A stretch of 64,000 bases of DNA from Callipepla californica brunnescens. Lineage: Eukaryota > Chordata > Aves > Galliformes > Odontophoridae. A model generated the notes under the pieces. It worked only from the letters and a program-made list of their open reading frames with translations. It did no database searches and was not told the DNA's origin. The stretch covers positions 3,476,505 to 3,540,504 of the forward strand of contig JALIRH010000039.1 of NCBI GenBank assembly GCA_023055505.1, written 5' to 3'. Made by a program: the position numbers and the translations under genes. Position 1 is the stretch's first letter. Every line of letters begins with the position of its first letter. Positions 23,191 through 38,400 of the stretch are shown here, in pieces.

Positions 23191-26100
23191 GTAATTATTT
23201 GATGATTTTGTCCCTTCTAACTGTTGTGTGTGATGATTGCAGTGGGTAGTTTGCTAATAGTAGTTAGTAATTCAGTAGTGAGAGTATCCCAGTGCATAAC
23301 ATCAGTACCTGCTGTAGGGAGTTTGCAATAGTTTTAGCTGGGACTCACAGCTCGAGCACATGATGCTGTACCTTTTGGAGATGTCCATTATTTACCCATT
23401 GTAAAATGTATCACAGCCATTTTTCAAAGTGTATAGAAGCTACCATTCCTCAGTGCTTTTTGTTTTCTTCAAATCTTTAATCTTTGTTGCTGGGTGGCTC
23501 ATGGAGCTGGTAGTAGCACACAGAGCTTTTCATCTCTAAATCACCACTGTGAATGGGCGAAAGTCGATACCAGCTGACAGCTTACAAGGGGGCATAAGTG
23601 AGTTGTTTAACACCACCAAGTTTGATGGAAGCATTGTTGCTCACAGGAGGTGAGAAGAGGTACTGCTCTTTGTGACATTTCTTCAGTACGTTGTTTCCTA
23701 TCCCTGGCAAATGACTGAATGAGTGGACATCAGCTCTGTTTCTAGTGGACAACTGCCACTGTAACCACAGAAAATCACAGTGATAACTGTGCTTTCACTG
23801 GCACAGAGGTTTGCAGACTTGTGAGAAGTTTAATCAATGTCACCACCCTTACCAATAGTCTCACACATCAGTTCTAATCTCTTATCTGAGTAATATGTGA
23901 GAATGTCACCTTTCTGATGCCAAATTCACAGACTATTTCAGACTTTGGTGTTCTCTAAGAATTCTTATTTTACCACAGGAAAAAAAAACGAAAACCTGAA
24001 TGCTTTAGGGTGATAAAAAAGGTGATAGTAGGTAATGAAAGCTGTGGAATTTACCACGTTTGTTTTGAAAATCTTTGACTGTTCAAAGCTCCTTGCATGG
24101 AATCATTAAGCATAATTACACAGCCTTACCTGAGAAGTGAAAGCTGTGTGCTGGAAACCACGTTAGTGGCAGAATAAGAGAAGGAATAAATAAAATATGG
24201 CCAAGTAATGATATATTTCAGTTGTGAAATAGGTTTTGCTTTCTCATATAAAGTTTCTCAAGCAGGTATCTTATAAACTGTGCCATCTTTTGGATTTCTA
24301 GGATTGTGGGCTGTGTCTTACTATTTTTTTTTCTTGGTTTACTTCTTCCTCATTCCATGAGGAGGACTGTTTGTGGTTGTCTGCAGTAGTGTGGGATTGT
24401 GTTAGGAGCCCAGGAACAGTGTTTCAACCCTATTTTCTACCTGGAGTTTTGTGGTGATGTGAAAATCACGGCTGACTGTATCGGAAAGAAGTACTTCCAG
24501 CTCACACTGTTGACAAAGGAAATATGGGAACATAAACCATCAGTTAGAGGAAGAGATCCCAAATGTGTAATTTAAGAAGCCATGGGTTTTATTTTGATCG
24601 TATGGGTTTCAGGGTACAGCTCATAATGCACTTGGGAATGCCGATATTCCAAGTTGCTTTCCAGAGCTCTCCTAATAGAGCATGATGCCAGCAGGTGGTA
24701 TGTGTGTTGTGGTGTCACAATTGTTTGTAATGAAAGAAAGACAAGCGACAGGTAAAGAAAAAAAACATGCTGTGTAATCATCAGATCCTTTAGGTCATGA
24801 TTCTGGTGGCTGCATTTATTTTTCTGCATATGTGAGGATCAATTGCTGTAAGTACTGCCTGAAATGCAGTACTTACCCCACCTAAAACCATCAGCACAAA
24901 AGCTTGGTGTACTTTTCTGATGCACTGATTTTTTATGTTGTAGCTTCTTTCCTCGTGTTGATACATGAAATTCTGTGCATTTGCAAACCCATTCTTTTAG
25001 TGTATGGCTTAGCATTATCCAGGCTTCCTAGGCTGTAAGAAAAGTACTTTTATAACATCCTAATGATAGTTTTGGATGATCTGGATTTTAAAATAGGAGC
25101 AGTGTGAACAAGTGTCATCTCTGTTATATGTGGTTTGGCTTTCATCTCTATCCATGCCCTGCTGCTTTGTGCTTACCAGGTGTTGGAGCATTTCGGTTTC
25201 AAGGTCAGCTCAGGAAGGGCAAATAGTAGATCAGGCTCCCTGTCTTTTCAGAAATGAAAGAACTCTCTTCCTCTTAAAATTTGTGAGTATTCAGAGTTAC
25301 CACAGTCTTATGTTGCAATTTAAATCAGTTCTGGCATTTATCAAACGAGCGTGCTACTTCTGAAGCAGCTGTGACTGCACAGTGTTTGAATAATAACCTT
25401 AAATGGTGCAGTATTCATGCAGAGCTTGGCCCTGCAGGACAACACTTTTCAGGTGCTGCAGTGTTACTTGGTGCGCTTCGTAGAACTGGTCTGCAAAGGA
25501 GAAATAAATACCAATTTGAGAGGTGTAGTATATAGCAAGTGCTGCTATCTTGGGTTATAGAAGAATGTGGTGTTGCCACATGTTTGAAGGCTAGTCAGTT
25601 AAGGTAAGTTAATACTGCACCGCACTGACATTCCAGGGAACTCTGCTGCCCACGGAACCAAGCACACAGAGTAACCTCCTTTCCTTGTCTGACCTTGGTG
25701 TTGGAGTCCTTCAACGATTGCTGCGTGCCCAACTTCAGCACGGATAGAGATGTAAGCTTTGCTATGTTCTCCTGACTGCTCGTAGAGGGGACAGGGCAGA
25801 AATCTTTATTTAGTCCTTGGCACTGAGTCTGAGATTAGCAACAAAGGTGTCTGGTTTTGTTTGTTTTTATGCTGACTCTGTTGCCTGTTGAAATTGCAGC
25901 AATGCCACTGCCTCATGGCACGGATGCTGCTGAACTGTTCTCAGCTGGTACACACTTGGTCATCAGTCAGCTGGCTAAAAGTCAAACTGCCGGCCTGGGT
26001 AAAGGAAGGCTCTTCTATGTTTTCCTAAAAAAAACTTTATTGAATGGGAAGATTTAAAAGCATCTCTCCAGTTTCAGGTAGACTGCATCTGAATGTACTC

Positions 26101-29100
26101 TAACATCATATCTGCTCCACACTGCAAACTGAGGAAAGGCTGTTTTCAGGAAGGACTTTTGGGAGGCTGGCCAGGTCCAGCTAATTCATTTTGAAGAATA
26201 CCAAATGTAGGAGCAGTGTCATATTCCCTTTACATTTAAAATTCATGTTGCATAATATGAACTGATAAGTTCAAATGTGTAGATGTGACTTAACAGATTG
26301 TTTAAGGTAATTCCTACACTAGAACTTAATTCTTGGCAAAGCGAGTGGGAAAACTCAGTGGAAACAGCTTTCACTCTGCAAGCTTTCACAAGCTAATAGG
26401 TTCTTGATGTTAAGGCAAGGGATACAGACACTGGGATGAATTTCACACTTGTTGCTTAAGGAGGCTGACTTTGAAGTCGTGGGTATTTTGCTTCATTAAG
26501 GGTTTGACTCTCCTGATTGTATTTAAGGAAAATATCCCTTACTAGAACAGTTGCAATGAGTGAGTAGTAAGTGAAAGCTGCAGATCAGAGCCTTTAAGCA
26601 AAAAAAAAAAAAGCTTCCTATTTATTTATTTATTTTCTGTTGTAAGAGTATTGCTGTCTGGTTTCTTCTCAGCAACCTGGCACGTGTGATCTCTGTGCTG
26701 GATCGTGGTTTGTGAGTGATGGTCTAGAATGCAGGCCTAGAAACAGGCACTACCCCTTTTATGGCCCCTTCTGAAAGAGTGTGCTGGGAAGCTCATCTCA
26801 CCTCAGGCTGCTCTGACCTGCCTGATACAAGCCACAGAATTCAAGGCCGGGGAAAGTCACAGCCTCTAGCAGCAGAACGCAGGCTTGAAAATATAAACCA
26901 AACTGTATTTACAGCTAGATTCCCATTGGATTGATGAGACCTAAAAATATACGTGGAAAAAAATTGGATCACGAGAAGTGGTTAAAGAGTGTTTTGAGAC
27001 AGCTCCTTTACTGGCAGCTGGAATATGTACTTAATATTGTGTTTTACTGTTCAGTACTTCAGCAGGCTGGAAGGAACCCATCTCAGAAGACAGTTGATAA
27101 ATACTGGACATCACAAACAACTACGCTGAATTTTGATGACTTTTGTACTATTTTAAAAGAAGAAACACCAGCCACAAAAACTGAGTTGCTTGAAGCATTT
27201 GGAAAGATAGACGCAGATAACACTGGTTGTATTTTACATGAGGAACTTTATAAAATCCTTACAACAGTAAGTATCAGTAGAGAATTAATTATCCATTTCA
27301 GCCTTTAGTAGAGATTTTGGGAATTGGACAGCATAAGTATTCTGAAGATGTAAGCGTGTATTACAGATCAGAACAATTAATAACTGATTCCTATTGATTG
27401 TTTCTGTTTTGTTGCTCAGAAGTGAGTATAACACAAACTTAAGAAGGTGTAGAGGAGAGCAAATTGGAAAGGAAGGAAGAAATCATTCACCTGATGTAGT
27501 GGTTGTGGTTGACCCAGTTAACCATAATGATTTGTTTACTTTCATCACGGTGGCAGAACCTTCGATCTTCATTCTGTGTGAACGAAAAAATGCAGTTGCA
27601 ACGGCAAGGAAATATTCTTTGTATAGAAGAAAACAGAAGGAACAGATGTTGAGTGCTGCTGTAGTTATGCCATAAAGGTCTATAAACCCTGAAGTGTTAC
27701 GTAAAGTCAGTGCATTGCTACAAAGCAAACCCAGAATGAAGACCTTACTGGACACTCCTGCAGTAGCAGCCTGTGCTGCTCAAAGTGGGAGAATTAGGGT
27801 TTGATCTGTAACTGTTCACATCACGTCTGCCAACAATGAAGTTCACATTGGATTTTAGTCCTGGTTTATACTACTGTGCATCTGTAGCTAAAAAGTGACG
27901 TGAAGTAGATTTCTGTGCAGGATTTCTATGCGTGTTGCTGTGTCATGCTAACAGTCCTGTCCATCTGTAAAGAGCAAACTGCTGGAGGACCTTGTGAACG
28001 ACATGCTCTCTTCCTGATAGATAGACCTGTTGTCCCTGTGGCAAGGGGGGCACTCAAGATAGCGTTTTGTGGTACAGCATCAAATGCTGTTCCAAGAGGA
28101 GAGAAGCTGCTTTGAATTCTCACTGATTTCACATATAAACAGGTGCAAGGCAAATTTGTATGTGAAATAATCCTTCTAGTGCACTACACTGCAGATATAG
28201 ACTGTTATGCTGTGATTGTAATTGGGTAGCTTAGGAGTGAAAAAGGCTGTTAACAAGTTGGAACTTGTTTGTTGGTGTGCTGTATTGTGAGAATGTCTGA
28301 CAGCTGGGATTCCCCAGTGTGTGGAAGACCTGTGATTGATATAAGTGTTATTCAGTTTCCAGAAGACACCACAAAAGTGCATAAGCTGATGCAATTCATC
28401 TGTTCAGTGTTTAGGATCACTGTAGGGACATATTTTGTATGATGTTAATCTGTACTTCAGTGATTCAAGCTATCTGAAGGGTATTAAAATAATCTTCCTT
28501 TGTGTTTTCGTTAAACGTGTGGTGTAGGTGGTCAGTGTTCTTGATTAGGAACTAAAATTGAGTTGGCTTTTTATTGCAGGAAGGTGAAAAAATGACTTTG
28601 GATGAAGTGAGTGCAATAACTGAACTACCTGATTTTAACTGCAATGGCAAACTTGACTACAGAAAGGTGAGGCAAACAGTAACATCACGTGCTCTTGATT
28701 ATTGGCAGCAGCACTATTACCAAATGCAATATATACCATTTCTGTGTGTTGGTCCAGTGGTGGCCTTACCTCAGCCCACCAGCTGCCTACGTTCTGAAAC
28801 ACGGTATGTGTTCTGCTGCGTGTTCCCTTCATTTGATCTCAGTGTCCTCACTATTATCTTTGCTGCAAGTGAACCTAACTTACTAGGCAGAGCCTTATAG
28901 TAAGTGTGAAGGCAGCAAAATGTGTGAGAATAAGAGTTGAAGGAATGGCAGGATAACAATGACAGTTGACAGCAAGCTTAGCTAACCTGTGAGAGCTGCT
29001 GTGTCTGTGACATTTCATAATTCTTTATGTGAGAGACATTATTCTGTATCTTGAGCATCTAATTTGGAAGATGCAGCGTCTTATCAGTTATGCTGACAAC

Positions 29101-32100
29101 ATCTGTAAGCAGTGACTAAGCTCTGAGCTGGATAAACAGCCCACAAAGATTTGCACATCAATATCCTTTCACAGAGGAAAAACAGCTCCCTATTAAAATC
29201 ATACATAAAAATAACACTCTTCAGATGTCTTGAAAGAAATAGAAATCACCTCTTGGGTTGAAAAGTTCTTGGGCTGAAATATTTTCATTCCGTATTTCAA
29301 CCTCCTTGTTGAATCACAGCTCTGTTTTACTGTCTCACTTGAGTAGTCACTCTGATTTAGAGAAATTCAAATGAGTACTGTAAGTATAGTAACAATGCCT
29401 TACGTCTGTACTGTGATTACTGATGTTACGCTTAGAATTTTTAAAACTGTGAGAGTGTTTTGCTTACTGCATCACTTTTCTTCATCTCAAGTTTTGTGAC
29501 TCGTATATGGCGACCAGTGAGCAGTGCTGCAGGGCTGCACTAGAGAAACTGGACACTGATAATCGATTGAGGCATCGGCAGTTTGGAAGTGGAGCTGAAA
29601 CTTCCACTGAAGGGATCACACTACCAGCATCAAAACCATCACTGAAAGTCGTGAGGAAAACTGACCACAAGCAAACACCAACAAAAGGTATTTGTTTTTC
29701 ATATTCAGCTTTGATTTATTTATTTTTTTTTTTAGAGATAATGTTCTGAGTTAAGGAGCAGTTGAGCATTGTTTAATTTTTCTCAAATAAATGAGGCTGT
29801 AATACCCATTTACTCCTTTCCACTGTGTCTCAGCAGAGTATCTGACCCATATTTACGTGGACTTGGGCTGCGTCCGTTATCTGAACCTGTCAAATTCTTA
29901 AAGGTGAATTTGGTTGACTCTCACATGATTCTCACAGTCCAGGGAGAGAAAAGGAATGCTCAGGTGTTGTAACAGCAAATTAATTCTTTCCTTCCCACGT
30001 CAGAGATGAAACATTAAACATCTATCAGTGAGCAGTCTGTTTCAGTTGTTGAGGCCCTGTTCAGGAAGAGCATTAAACTCCTATTGGGTGTGCTTGAAGT
30101 TATAAAGATAATTAAAAAACTTCCCAAACAGGAAAAAGTCTGCAAGTGAGTGGATTCCAGAGGCACTATTTATGAAATATCTGCTTATGTTTGAAGTGGT
30201 ACTGTTAAAGTTACTTCAGCTCTAAGAAACAGTAAATAAGAGCAAAAGAAGGCAAAAGAACCATGTAGACTGAATGTATGTAGCTAAAGCAACAACTGTA
30301 CTAGCAGAGTTGCCCTAAGGTAAGGAATCAGGGAGTAAAGGCCTGCAAGTAATTTTCTTGGGCAGCTGTGGGTTAGAAGCAGGTTAAACTTATCCACTTA
30401 GGGCACATTTACTGTGATTCCAGGAAGTTGAATCCCGTGGTAACAGTTCCTTCTCCTTCAGGCTGATTTAGAGTCTGAGGTTCTGCCATCTGTGTGCCTA
30501 CTCACCTGGGGTGCACAGTCAGGAAAGTTAAGATGTTTTTGGCCCATGATTGATAGTGTTAAATAATTTTAATTGAAGTCAGCTTAGCAGATAGAAGATC
30601 TTGTTAATCTTTGTGCACCCATAAAGGTTTTAAGAGAAGTAGCACAAGAAGTGGGATAAATAACGTCACTGTATCTAAATATCTGTTTATAGGTGATAGC
30701 AGGACTTCATCAAGACCCTCATCAGCTCAAGGTTGCAAAGCATCCACTTCTTGCACCATCAGCGTGTGTGCCAGTAGCAGCAGAAGCACAAAACTAATTG
30801 AGCCAAACACGATGAAGGTATCATGTAAGCCAGTCTTGAAATTATGCTGTTTTCCTCCAGACAGATCTGTTATTGCATTTTAGATAAGAAACTGTTTTTC
30901 TCTGATTTTTAGCTTATGTTTTATTAAGAGTTTGTCAAGGGCAGCTATAAACTACCAGAAGGTTTCCTGATACGTATTACTACTCACATTTTTATGTAGT
31001 GTTGGTTTTGCTGACATCCAGTTATTGAAAATAATTTTTCAGGTGTGAAGGTTTAATAGAACAAAGTGTGTTTCTTTATAAATGAAACCACTGTTGGAGA
31101 AAACGTTTAATGACTTTTTGAGAAATTTAAAATTGCATAATTTATTAGGTTGGTGAGGACTTTAAATGCTTAAGTAGTCTGAAAGACTGTGTATCATAAA
31201 GCTTTATTTGAAAGGTAATTGGAAATAAATAACAGATCTCTGAGCATATGCTGTTTGTTGGGCATTAATTTGTAAATATGTATTGTAGACAATATTGATT
31301 TAGAGTTACACTAATATGTTCCATCAGTATTTTCTTTTAAATAAATCACTCATTCAATATAAATTCCTGTGGGAGAAAGACAACAAAGTCACTTTGCTAA
31401 GTCAATATTTGTAGAGTGTTAATATTGATCTTTTTCCTTTGTTTTCCCTTTCTAGACTGAACCTTTACTAGTTTTCTTTCAACAGAAAATAATAGCTGTA
31501 AAAATATAAAACATTAACTGGAAACTGCTAGGGTGCATTAAAAATGTGCACCTCGAGACCTCTGTGTAAGAGGAAAAAAATGGTTATGGCCACATAGTAC
31601 AACTGCTGCTGGAAAACTGAACTGATTGTTCTCACGAGTTACATTTTTGTTCCAAATAACAACTCTGTATTTGTTATTGAACTCTGAAGTCCTTTATATC
31701 TTTGACGTTGCTATACAGTGACATTTGTTCTATATTAAAATTTAAAAACGTCATCTCCAAGGAATTTTTTGCAGTCTGTTTTGGTATCTGGACCTCCATG
31801 CAATTTAACCTGCAATTTCACCTTGTTCAGACGTGATGTGTGGTGTACGAAACCATTGCATGGTTTCCCAATATTGGATCCCTCTTTCTTTGTGTGAGAG
31901 CTGAGAAAAAAAGTAGCTGCAGGTATTGAATATGAGTGATAAGCATCGTATTAAAAATAAATCAATCAGTAAACGTGAGTCAGTGCAAATTGTACTACTG
32001 AATTTGTTAGCCCTAACTGTTATGGACCCAATACAAACTCTAAGTCAGTGAACATGTACACAAAGTCACTGAGCTGTGGATTGGAATCTAGCACTCAAAA

Positions 32101-32350
32101 TTCAGCATATTTAAGTGGAGGAAATACATTTCTTCTGCAAATAAGAAAACAATATTAACTGGAAACTGCTAAGATGAGTAGATGTACACCTTGAGAATAC
32201 GGTATAAAGGGAAAAAATGTATAAATGGGGAAAAAAATACAAGAGACTGGAGGCCTAGCCTCCTCTCAGCCAGATTGTATCCACTTAAAAAGGCACTTGG
32301 CTTGCCTTTTTTCTTAGCACCCGTGTTATGCTGTTGTGTGTTCAAGAAAT

Positions 32351-32401
<51 letters not shown>

Positions 32402-35400
32402 ATTTCATTTATTTATTATTTTGTCTGCAGTTAACCTTTCTGTTTGGGGCAGTAAGAAAATATTGCCATCGTGAAGTTGGACCAATGCCACTTTTACTTT
32501 TCTTGACAGAAGAACAGACTGGAAGTTGAAAGATGCTGAACATCTGAATTTAAAAACCTTAGCAAATATGGAGTGTATTCATAGCTCATTCTTCCGTGTT
32601 TTGTTTTGTTTTGTTTTCCCCTGTGACGTGTTTAAAGATGTGAATAACTTGCTGACCCGTTGCTCCTTGTAGCTGGCTGACATCCAGCTCATGGTACATA
32701 GCTGATTGAGATTACACATTTCTGCAAAACATTCTTCCCGTCAGATTAATCAAGATTAAAAAACAAAAACCATCAACAAAATAGCAAAGGAAATGCCTGA
32801 GGTTGATCTTGAAAGAGTGATAGAATAGCTCAGCTGGAAGGGACCTTCGAAGATGATCAGGTCCCACATCTTCTGGGCTGAACAAAAGCACATTAATGAG
32901 GGTATCACCAAAATGTCTCCTGAATGCTGACAGGCGTGGGGCATCAGCCACCTCTCCAGGATGCCTGCACCCACCAGCAGGTACCCCCTGACGTTTCCAG
33001 TACAGGCATTTCCCACTGTTTTAGCTATTATTTGATAACCTTCTGCCTTTATGTTTCGCATCCCCTGTTATGCCTCGAAGTTGCATGTTGAAATCGAAAC
33101 AGATCTTTTAGTTCTCTTAAATTTATGGAGCTGTTTGTATGCTGACAAGGATAACTTAGAGAATATAGCACCACCTTATGCTCGCTGCAAGAATAGCAGT
33201 TTAGTATCTGATTCCCAAAGCACTGTCAAACTTCTGTTTACTGCTTCTCAGATTTTAACGGAGTGGCATTTCTTGAGGTATTTTCCCTGCTTATTTGGGC
33301 AGTTTTCTCTTGTAACAGCTTCTGTCCAAATGCAAAACTGTAGAAAATGTAGCTGTCCATCTGAAGTAACAGCCAGGAAAATGGAAGATAAACAGGGCAA
33401 AGCTGCTTGCTTGGGACTGTGAGCTGATGGGTTGAAGACTGCTACTACAGTGAAAAAGGGGAAATAGGAAGAGTTAGGGTATCTTTCTGAGCAGCCAGAG
33501 CACATTTGGATGGCTGCTTGGACATTGTATTAAGCACTTTGCTTTTTGACTTTGATCTGTTTGGATTGTTGTTACCTTTTCAAACAATGTTATAAGATTT
33601 TAAGCTTGGGGGCTGTGGGAGCTAGCAACAAGTTATCTCAGCTGTGTTTAGTTTGAAGTACAGATCTCAGTTTGCTGCAGGTGCACGTTTGGGTGTAATT
33701 ATCAGAATCAGCAGTTTACTGTGAACTGAATAGTATTAGAAATGATTTAACAGCCTAAACTGCATAGTGAATTTGACATCTGAAATTGGTGTGACACACT
33801 ATACTACCAAACCTGCTGGGGCACTGTGGCTGAAATAAATGCTTCTTTTAGATCAGCATGTACTAACAGAACGAGGATGTGCTAAGTTTCCAGCTAGATA
33901 AGATTTGGAATTCTCACTATGTGTACTTATTAATATGTAAAGTTTTGTACGTTTTTATGTGAAGGTTCTTTTCATAGATGAGTTTGTTAACCGAAATGAT
34001 AAAATGAGAGTGAATCAGATGCAGAATGTGGAGTAAGAGATCACATTTGCTAGATTCTGCAGTCTTTCTGTGCCATGACATGATAACTTTGCTCAAAGTA
34101 CATCTCTCTATTTGTTTTCAATTCCAAAAAGGAAATAGAAAGAATACTGAAGCACAGAGGAGCATGAAGAAGATGAATTTGATAAAATTTGAATAAGAAA
34201 TGTGAGATACAGAGGAGTTGATACTGTTGCAATAGAATTTTGTAGCGAAGCTGTGGCCCAGGGCTGAGGGTTCTTAAATCCATGAGTCCCTGAGTAACAT
34301 TTAAACTTAGAGCTGTGTGCATTTCTACCTGTGTTAGCAACCTGGGTACGTGCTCACTAGGAAAGTCCAGTTCTTGCCTGACAACTTTTGGTCTCACTGA
34401 TGAGCATGATTGGATTGTGATGAGAACTGTTCTTTAAGAGGTGTGACGTGAAACCTAGCACTGCGATGAGGGCTGTTTGGCCTTAAATGGAGTAAGCAGT
34501 CAGTCTTCAGTCCAGGCCTTCTGCAGAACTCTGCTTATTACAAGTTCATTTCTCAAATCTGTCTTAGCTTACCTCTTGCCCTGAATATTCTGCATAGTTG
34601 CAGCCACCTCTATAGAGCTCTCTGCTGACACTGAAAGATTCCTTCTGCTAGGTTCTGCTCAGAAACTTAATCTTCTGTTGCTAGGAAAGTACCTAGAAGT
34701 AATGGTTTTAATCAAAACCAAGGAAGTGAAATCGAGGTTGTCTTCCTTTCGTTATGGCATACAACGTGTCTATGATGATTTTGTTTTTCTTTTGCTCAGT
34801 GATATTAGAAATTGAAAACTGGGACCTGCTATTGGGAAAGAGTACTTTTGAGGCATGTAGCAGTTTTAACATCTCAGCCAAATCGTGGCTACTCAGAGGA
34901 AGCTATTCACAAACACTCCTGTCTTCTGTTTGTGCCTTTCCAAAGGCTTTGGCAGAAGACAAGAAGAAACACTTTTGCTAGTACTTGTGCCTGTCACTTG
35001 TCTGACCTTTTTTGTTTGATTGTCCCTATGGAAATAATGTAGCAACATTCCAAGGTCTCTGAGTCTCCTTCATGAATTCAGTTTGGATCTTCATGAAAGT
35101 TCAAATTTCATTCTAACCATTTGGGAATTGAGGTTGATCTGTATGTTTTTGGAGCATTTTCACAAGCAAAGCAATGTTACTAGAGCTGAAAAAGACTGTT
35201 AGAGAGATTTCGTGTGTAAAAAAGAGGAGATTGATGCTGCATCTTGTGACGTATTTTATGCAGCATTCCTTAAATCATCAAATTAATGTATTTTACAGAA
35301 TGAGCTTCTGTCTTAATAAAAGATTAATGCAGCACCCACTGTTTGCTTGGTTCCCAGGAGTGGCAGTGTGCACAGACCAAAGGATGCTTCTACCTGGAGG

Positions 35401-38400
35401 AAGATGGTGAAATCATTAGTCATAAGTACAGGTTGCAGTTATCTCAGAGGTCTGCAGTGTGTATAACTATCCAGCCTTTACACCTTCGTCAGGGAGAAGG
35501 TAAGAGAGTTTGTATCTCTTCAGTGAATTTTAATTATTCAGAGAGTATAAATTATTGTCATTCCGTGTTTTCTCCTTAGTTATTTTGTTCTCGCTGTGTG
35601 GGCAGTAAAATAACATCAAAGAATATTAGCTTTCTTTTTGTAGTTGGCCAGTGTTTGAGCTTATTAGACTCCAGACATAAAATATATTTCGATAGTTAGT
35701 TCTAACTAAGTATTTGAAGGTGGGTTGGTAATTGAAACTGGTGATAAACTTCGCTGCAAATAATTAACTGAAAGTAGTCAATTTCCAGTTCCTACCTGGC
35801 TGAAATGGAAACCTAATCAACAGACTTCTAGTGGTAAATAAAAACGATATGAGGCTAAAAGATTTGAGAATGTCTCAGTGTTCTGCTTACAGCTTTGATT
35901 TTCTTTTTTTCACGTGCCTTTGAATTATCCTGCTGCAAGATTATTTTTATTCCTGGCTGCCTACCTGTGCAAGATGGGCTGGGAGCTGCTGTGGCAGGGG
36001 GGTGGACTCGATGATCCCCAGAGTTCCCTTCCAACCCCTACAATTCTGTGATTATTGAGGTGTTCCTTGTACCTAAAAGAGCAGTTGTTTATACAAACAT
36101 CCTTCTTTTGCTCATTGTTGTCCCACATATAGAAATCTCTTTGTATTATGTTGTGAAGAGGAAAGCATAATACTGTTATGTAAGGAAGTATTTCTCTTTT
36201 AGCGTGGCAATTACCCTTTTATGAGGTTCAAAATATATTTACATTTTCAACAAAATCATTTGGTCCTTAGTATCCTTAACTCCTAACTGCAGAAAACTGA
36301 GTCCCGGGGTTGGATGTATTGTTTTGCTGTGGTCTGTTTAACTTGAAGAGCACTGCATTGCCTGTCGATTGACTGCCCTCAAGGACTGAGCAGCGACAAG
36401 AAATTAAACTGATGCTGGTAGCATCTGCTCAACATATTTAAGCCCAGACCTTTGTTCCAATGATCCTGACCAATGATGCTGCTATGTATGGGGATCTTGC
36501 TGTTCAAGTCTTAGAATTGACTTATCTTTCAGAGTTATACATCTTTTTTTTATCTCTAGCTTTTGCATGTAACATAAGTTTCCATTTAAGAAATGCTTAA
36601 GAATATTTTATAGAATGTCAGGAGAGATTCTGTGTTTGATAATGTCCTTAATTGCAAATGTCTTTGTATAAAGAAAGCTAATAAGAAATAATGTTCTACT
36701 GATTGTAGAAAACCATGAAAGTATCTTCATTAACTATCAAAGTGTTTAATATTTGAATGATTAATTGTAATTGTTATCTGTAAGACAATTACAATACTTG
36801 CAACAGCTTCTCTGATCTGTCTAAATAGGAAGAAAATGCTGATAAATTATATAATGGATTCTTCTTTTTTTCTTCTTACCTTAACAGGGATCAGTGCTGT
36901 AAGTGCAGTGGAATTATTTAGCTTGGGATTCCAAGAACAGTCGATTTTGTGAAATTATTAAGAATTTGTCTGGGAAATCTTTTCTTTTTAGGAAAATCTT
37001 GTCATTGGTTGTCAGTGGATACGGTCTTGTATGTTCTGAAAGAAAGTGAAACCCAAGAAAACGTACAGCTTGTGTGCTTTACTGAGCAACAAAACAAAGA
37101 GGTTAGATATTTCTGATACGTTCCTAGTTTATTTTTGATATCTTTAATGTACCTGCTTTTGCTACGTGGGGGAGCTTCCGTGTGTCTGGAAGGAATTCAG
37201 AACTGTGCCTAATCAGACCAGAGGAGGAGAAGAAGCATTTGTTCTGTGCATGCCACCTTTCAAAATGGGCAGAATTTATGCAAGGTGATGTAATACCATC
37301 TTAGTTATGACCTTTGGATGGGATGAATTGCAAGCCACATGTTTGGAAGTTTAATGAAGCTCCTGAGAGGGCTGTATTATCAAGTAGCATGTTGGCAGTA
37401 TCCCCGCATTGCTGGCTCTCCGTGCTGATACTCAGTGAAAACATGCATTCCTGCATGCTCAGACCTGAGTTCAGAATTGTAATGTTTGGTACAGTTTCCT
37501 TTCATTTTCTTTCTTCTTGGGGTATATATAAACTTTATGGAATAAAGTTTACAGAATATTCTTATGCTATAGCAGAAAGAAGGGAAGAGTAATGGCAGAG
37601 TGTAATGAGTCCCCCCCTTTCCAAGCAGCAGGGAAATCAGCTTGCTTCTTAAAACCTGTCGCTTGCAACATTTTTACATAGGAGGTTTTTGTTTCTAGTT
37701 TGAACAAACCTGCTACAACAGGAAAGGTGATGGAACAGGAAGGGAATGTAAATCTGGCTGGGTTTTGTTAGCTTAATTTTGGCTGCTTTTGTTCTAAAGT
37801 TTAAGATTTGAAGAGAGTTAAAAAGCTGAAAGATGATGGGACTGCCATTAGGCATTTCCAGTTCTTCTCCACTCTTCTCTGGTCCTGAATATTTTTTTAT
37901 CTGGGAGTCCAATTGGGGGATTCAGTGGTTTTGGGGCCTTCAAAAAGGCATCACATGGCTTCTTCCTGTAGGGCTGGTTTTTTGTGTTTGTTGTAGCACT
38001 AGAACCTGGTGTTCTCAAATGATTAATCACTTTTGTGTGGTTATTACTACTAATAAAGAAAGGTGTCATTTGAAAAGTAACTTATAGATTTGTCTTCCTT
38101 TGAAAGTAGATGTTTGGCTGGAAAGGGGAGCTTCCATCAGGAGTTTACTGGCTACTCCCATTCACAACAGGCTGTAGGCTGAAAAAGGTGAAAACACAGA
38201 TCACTGGAGAAGCAAAACTGGTGTACAGAGATGAAGATGGTGAGCTGGCTCTTACCAAAGAGTTCCGGTGAGTCCTTCTCCCAGATGGGCATGGTAAACC
38301 AATCCAAAAACATGCACTCCAAACAGCATCTGGCTTTTTAGTTTCTAAAATACTGTTGTGTGGAATATTCTCAAGTAAACTCTGTACTGTGTACCGACAG

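Larger units (their letters stand above)
30818..35357. other. EFCAB7 intron with repeats
   Basis: Intron of 4.5 kb. It holds a pair of similar segments (about 31490-31585 and 32145-32235), a TG microsatellite at 32354 and an old CR1 fragment at about 32816-33000. Confidence 0.6.

Noticed and set aside
24572..24829. 85-codon minus-strand ORF in an EFCAB7 intron
   Set aside because: No recognisable domain, splice context or repeat similarity.
36892..36905. Tiny exon-like segment between TTAACAG and GTAAGTGC
   Set aside because: The flanking EFCAB7 exons (35499 and 36992) already join in phase and match the family without it.
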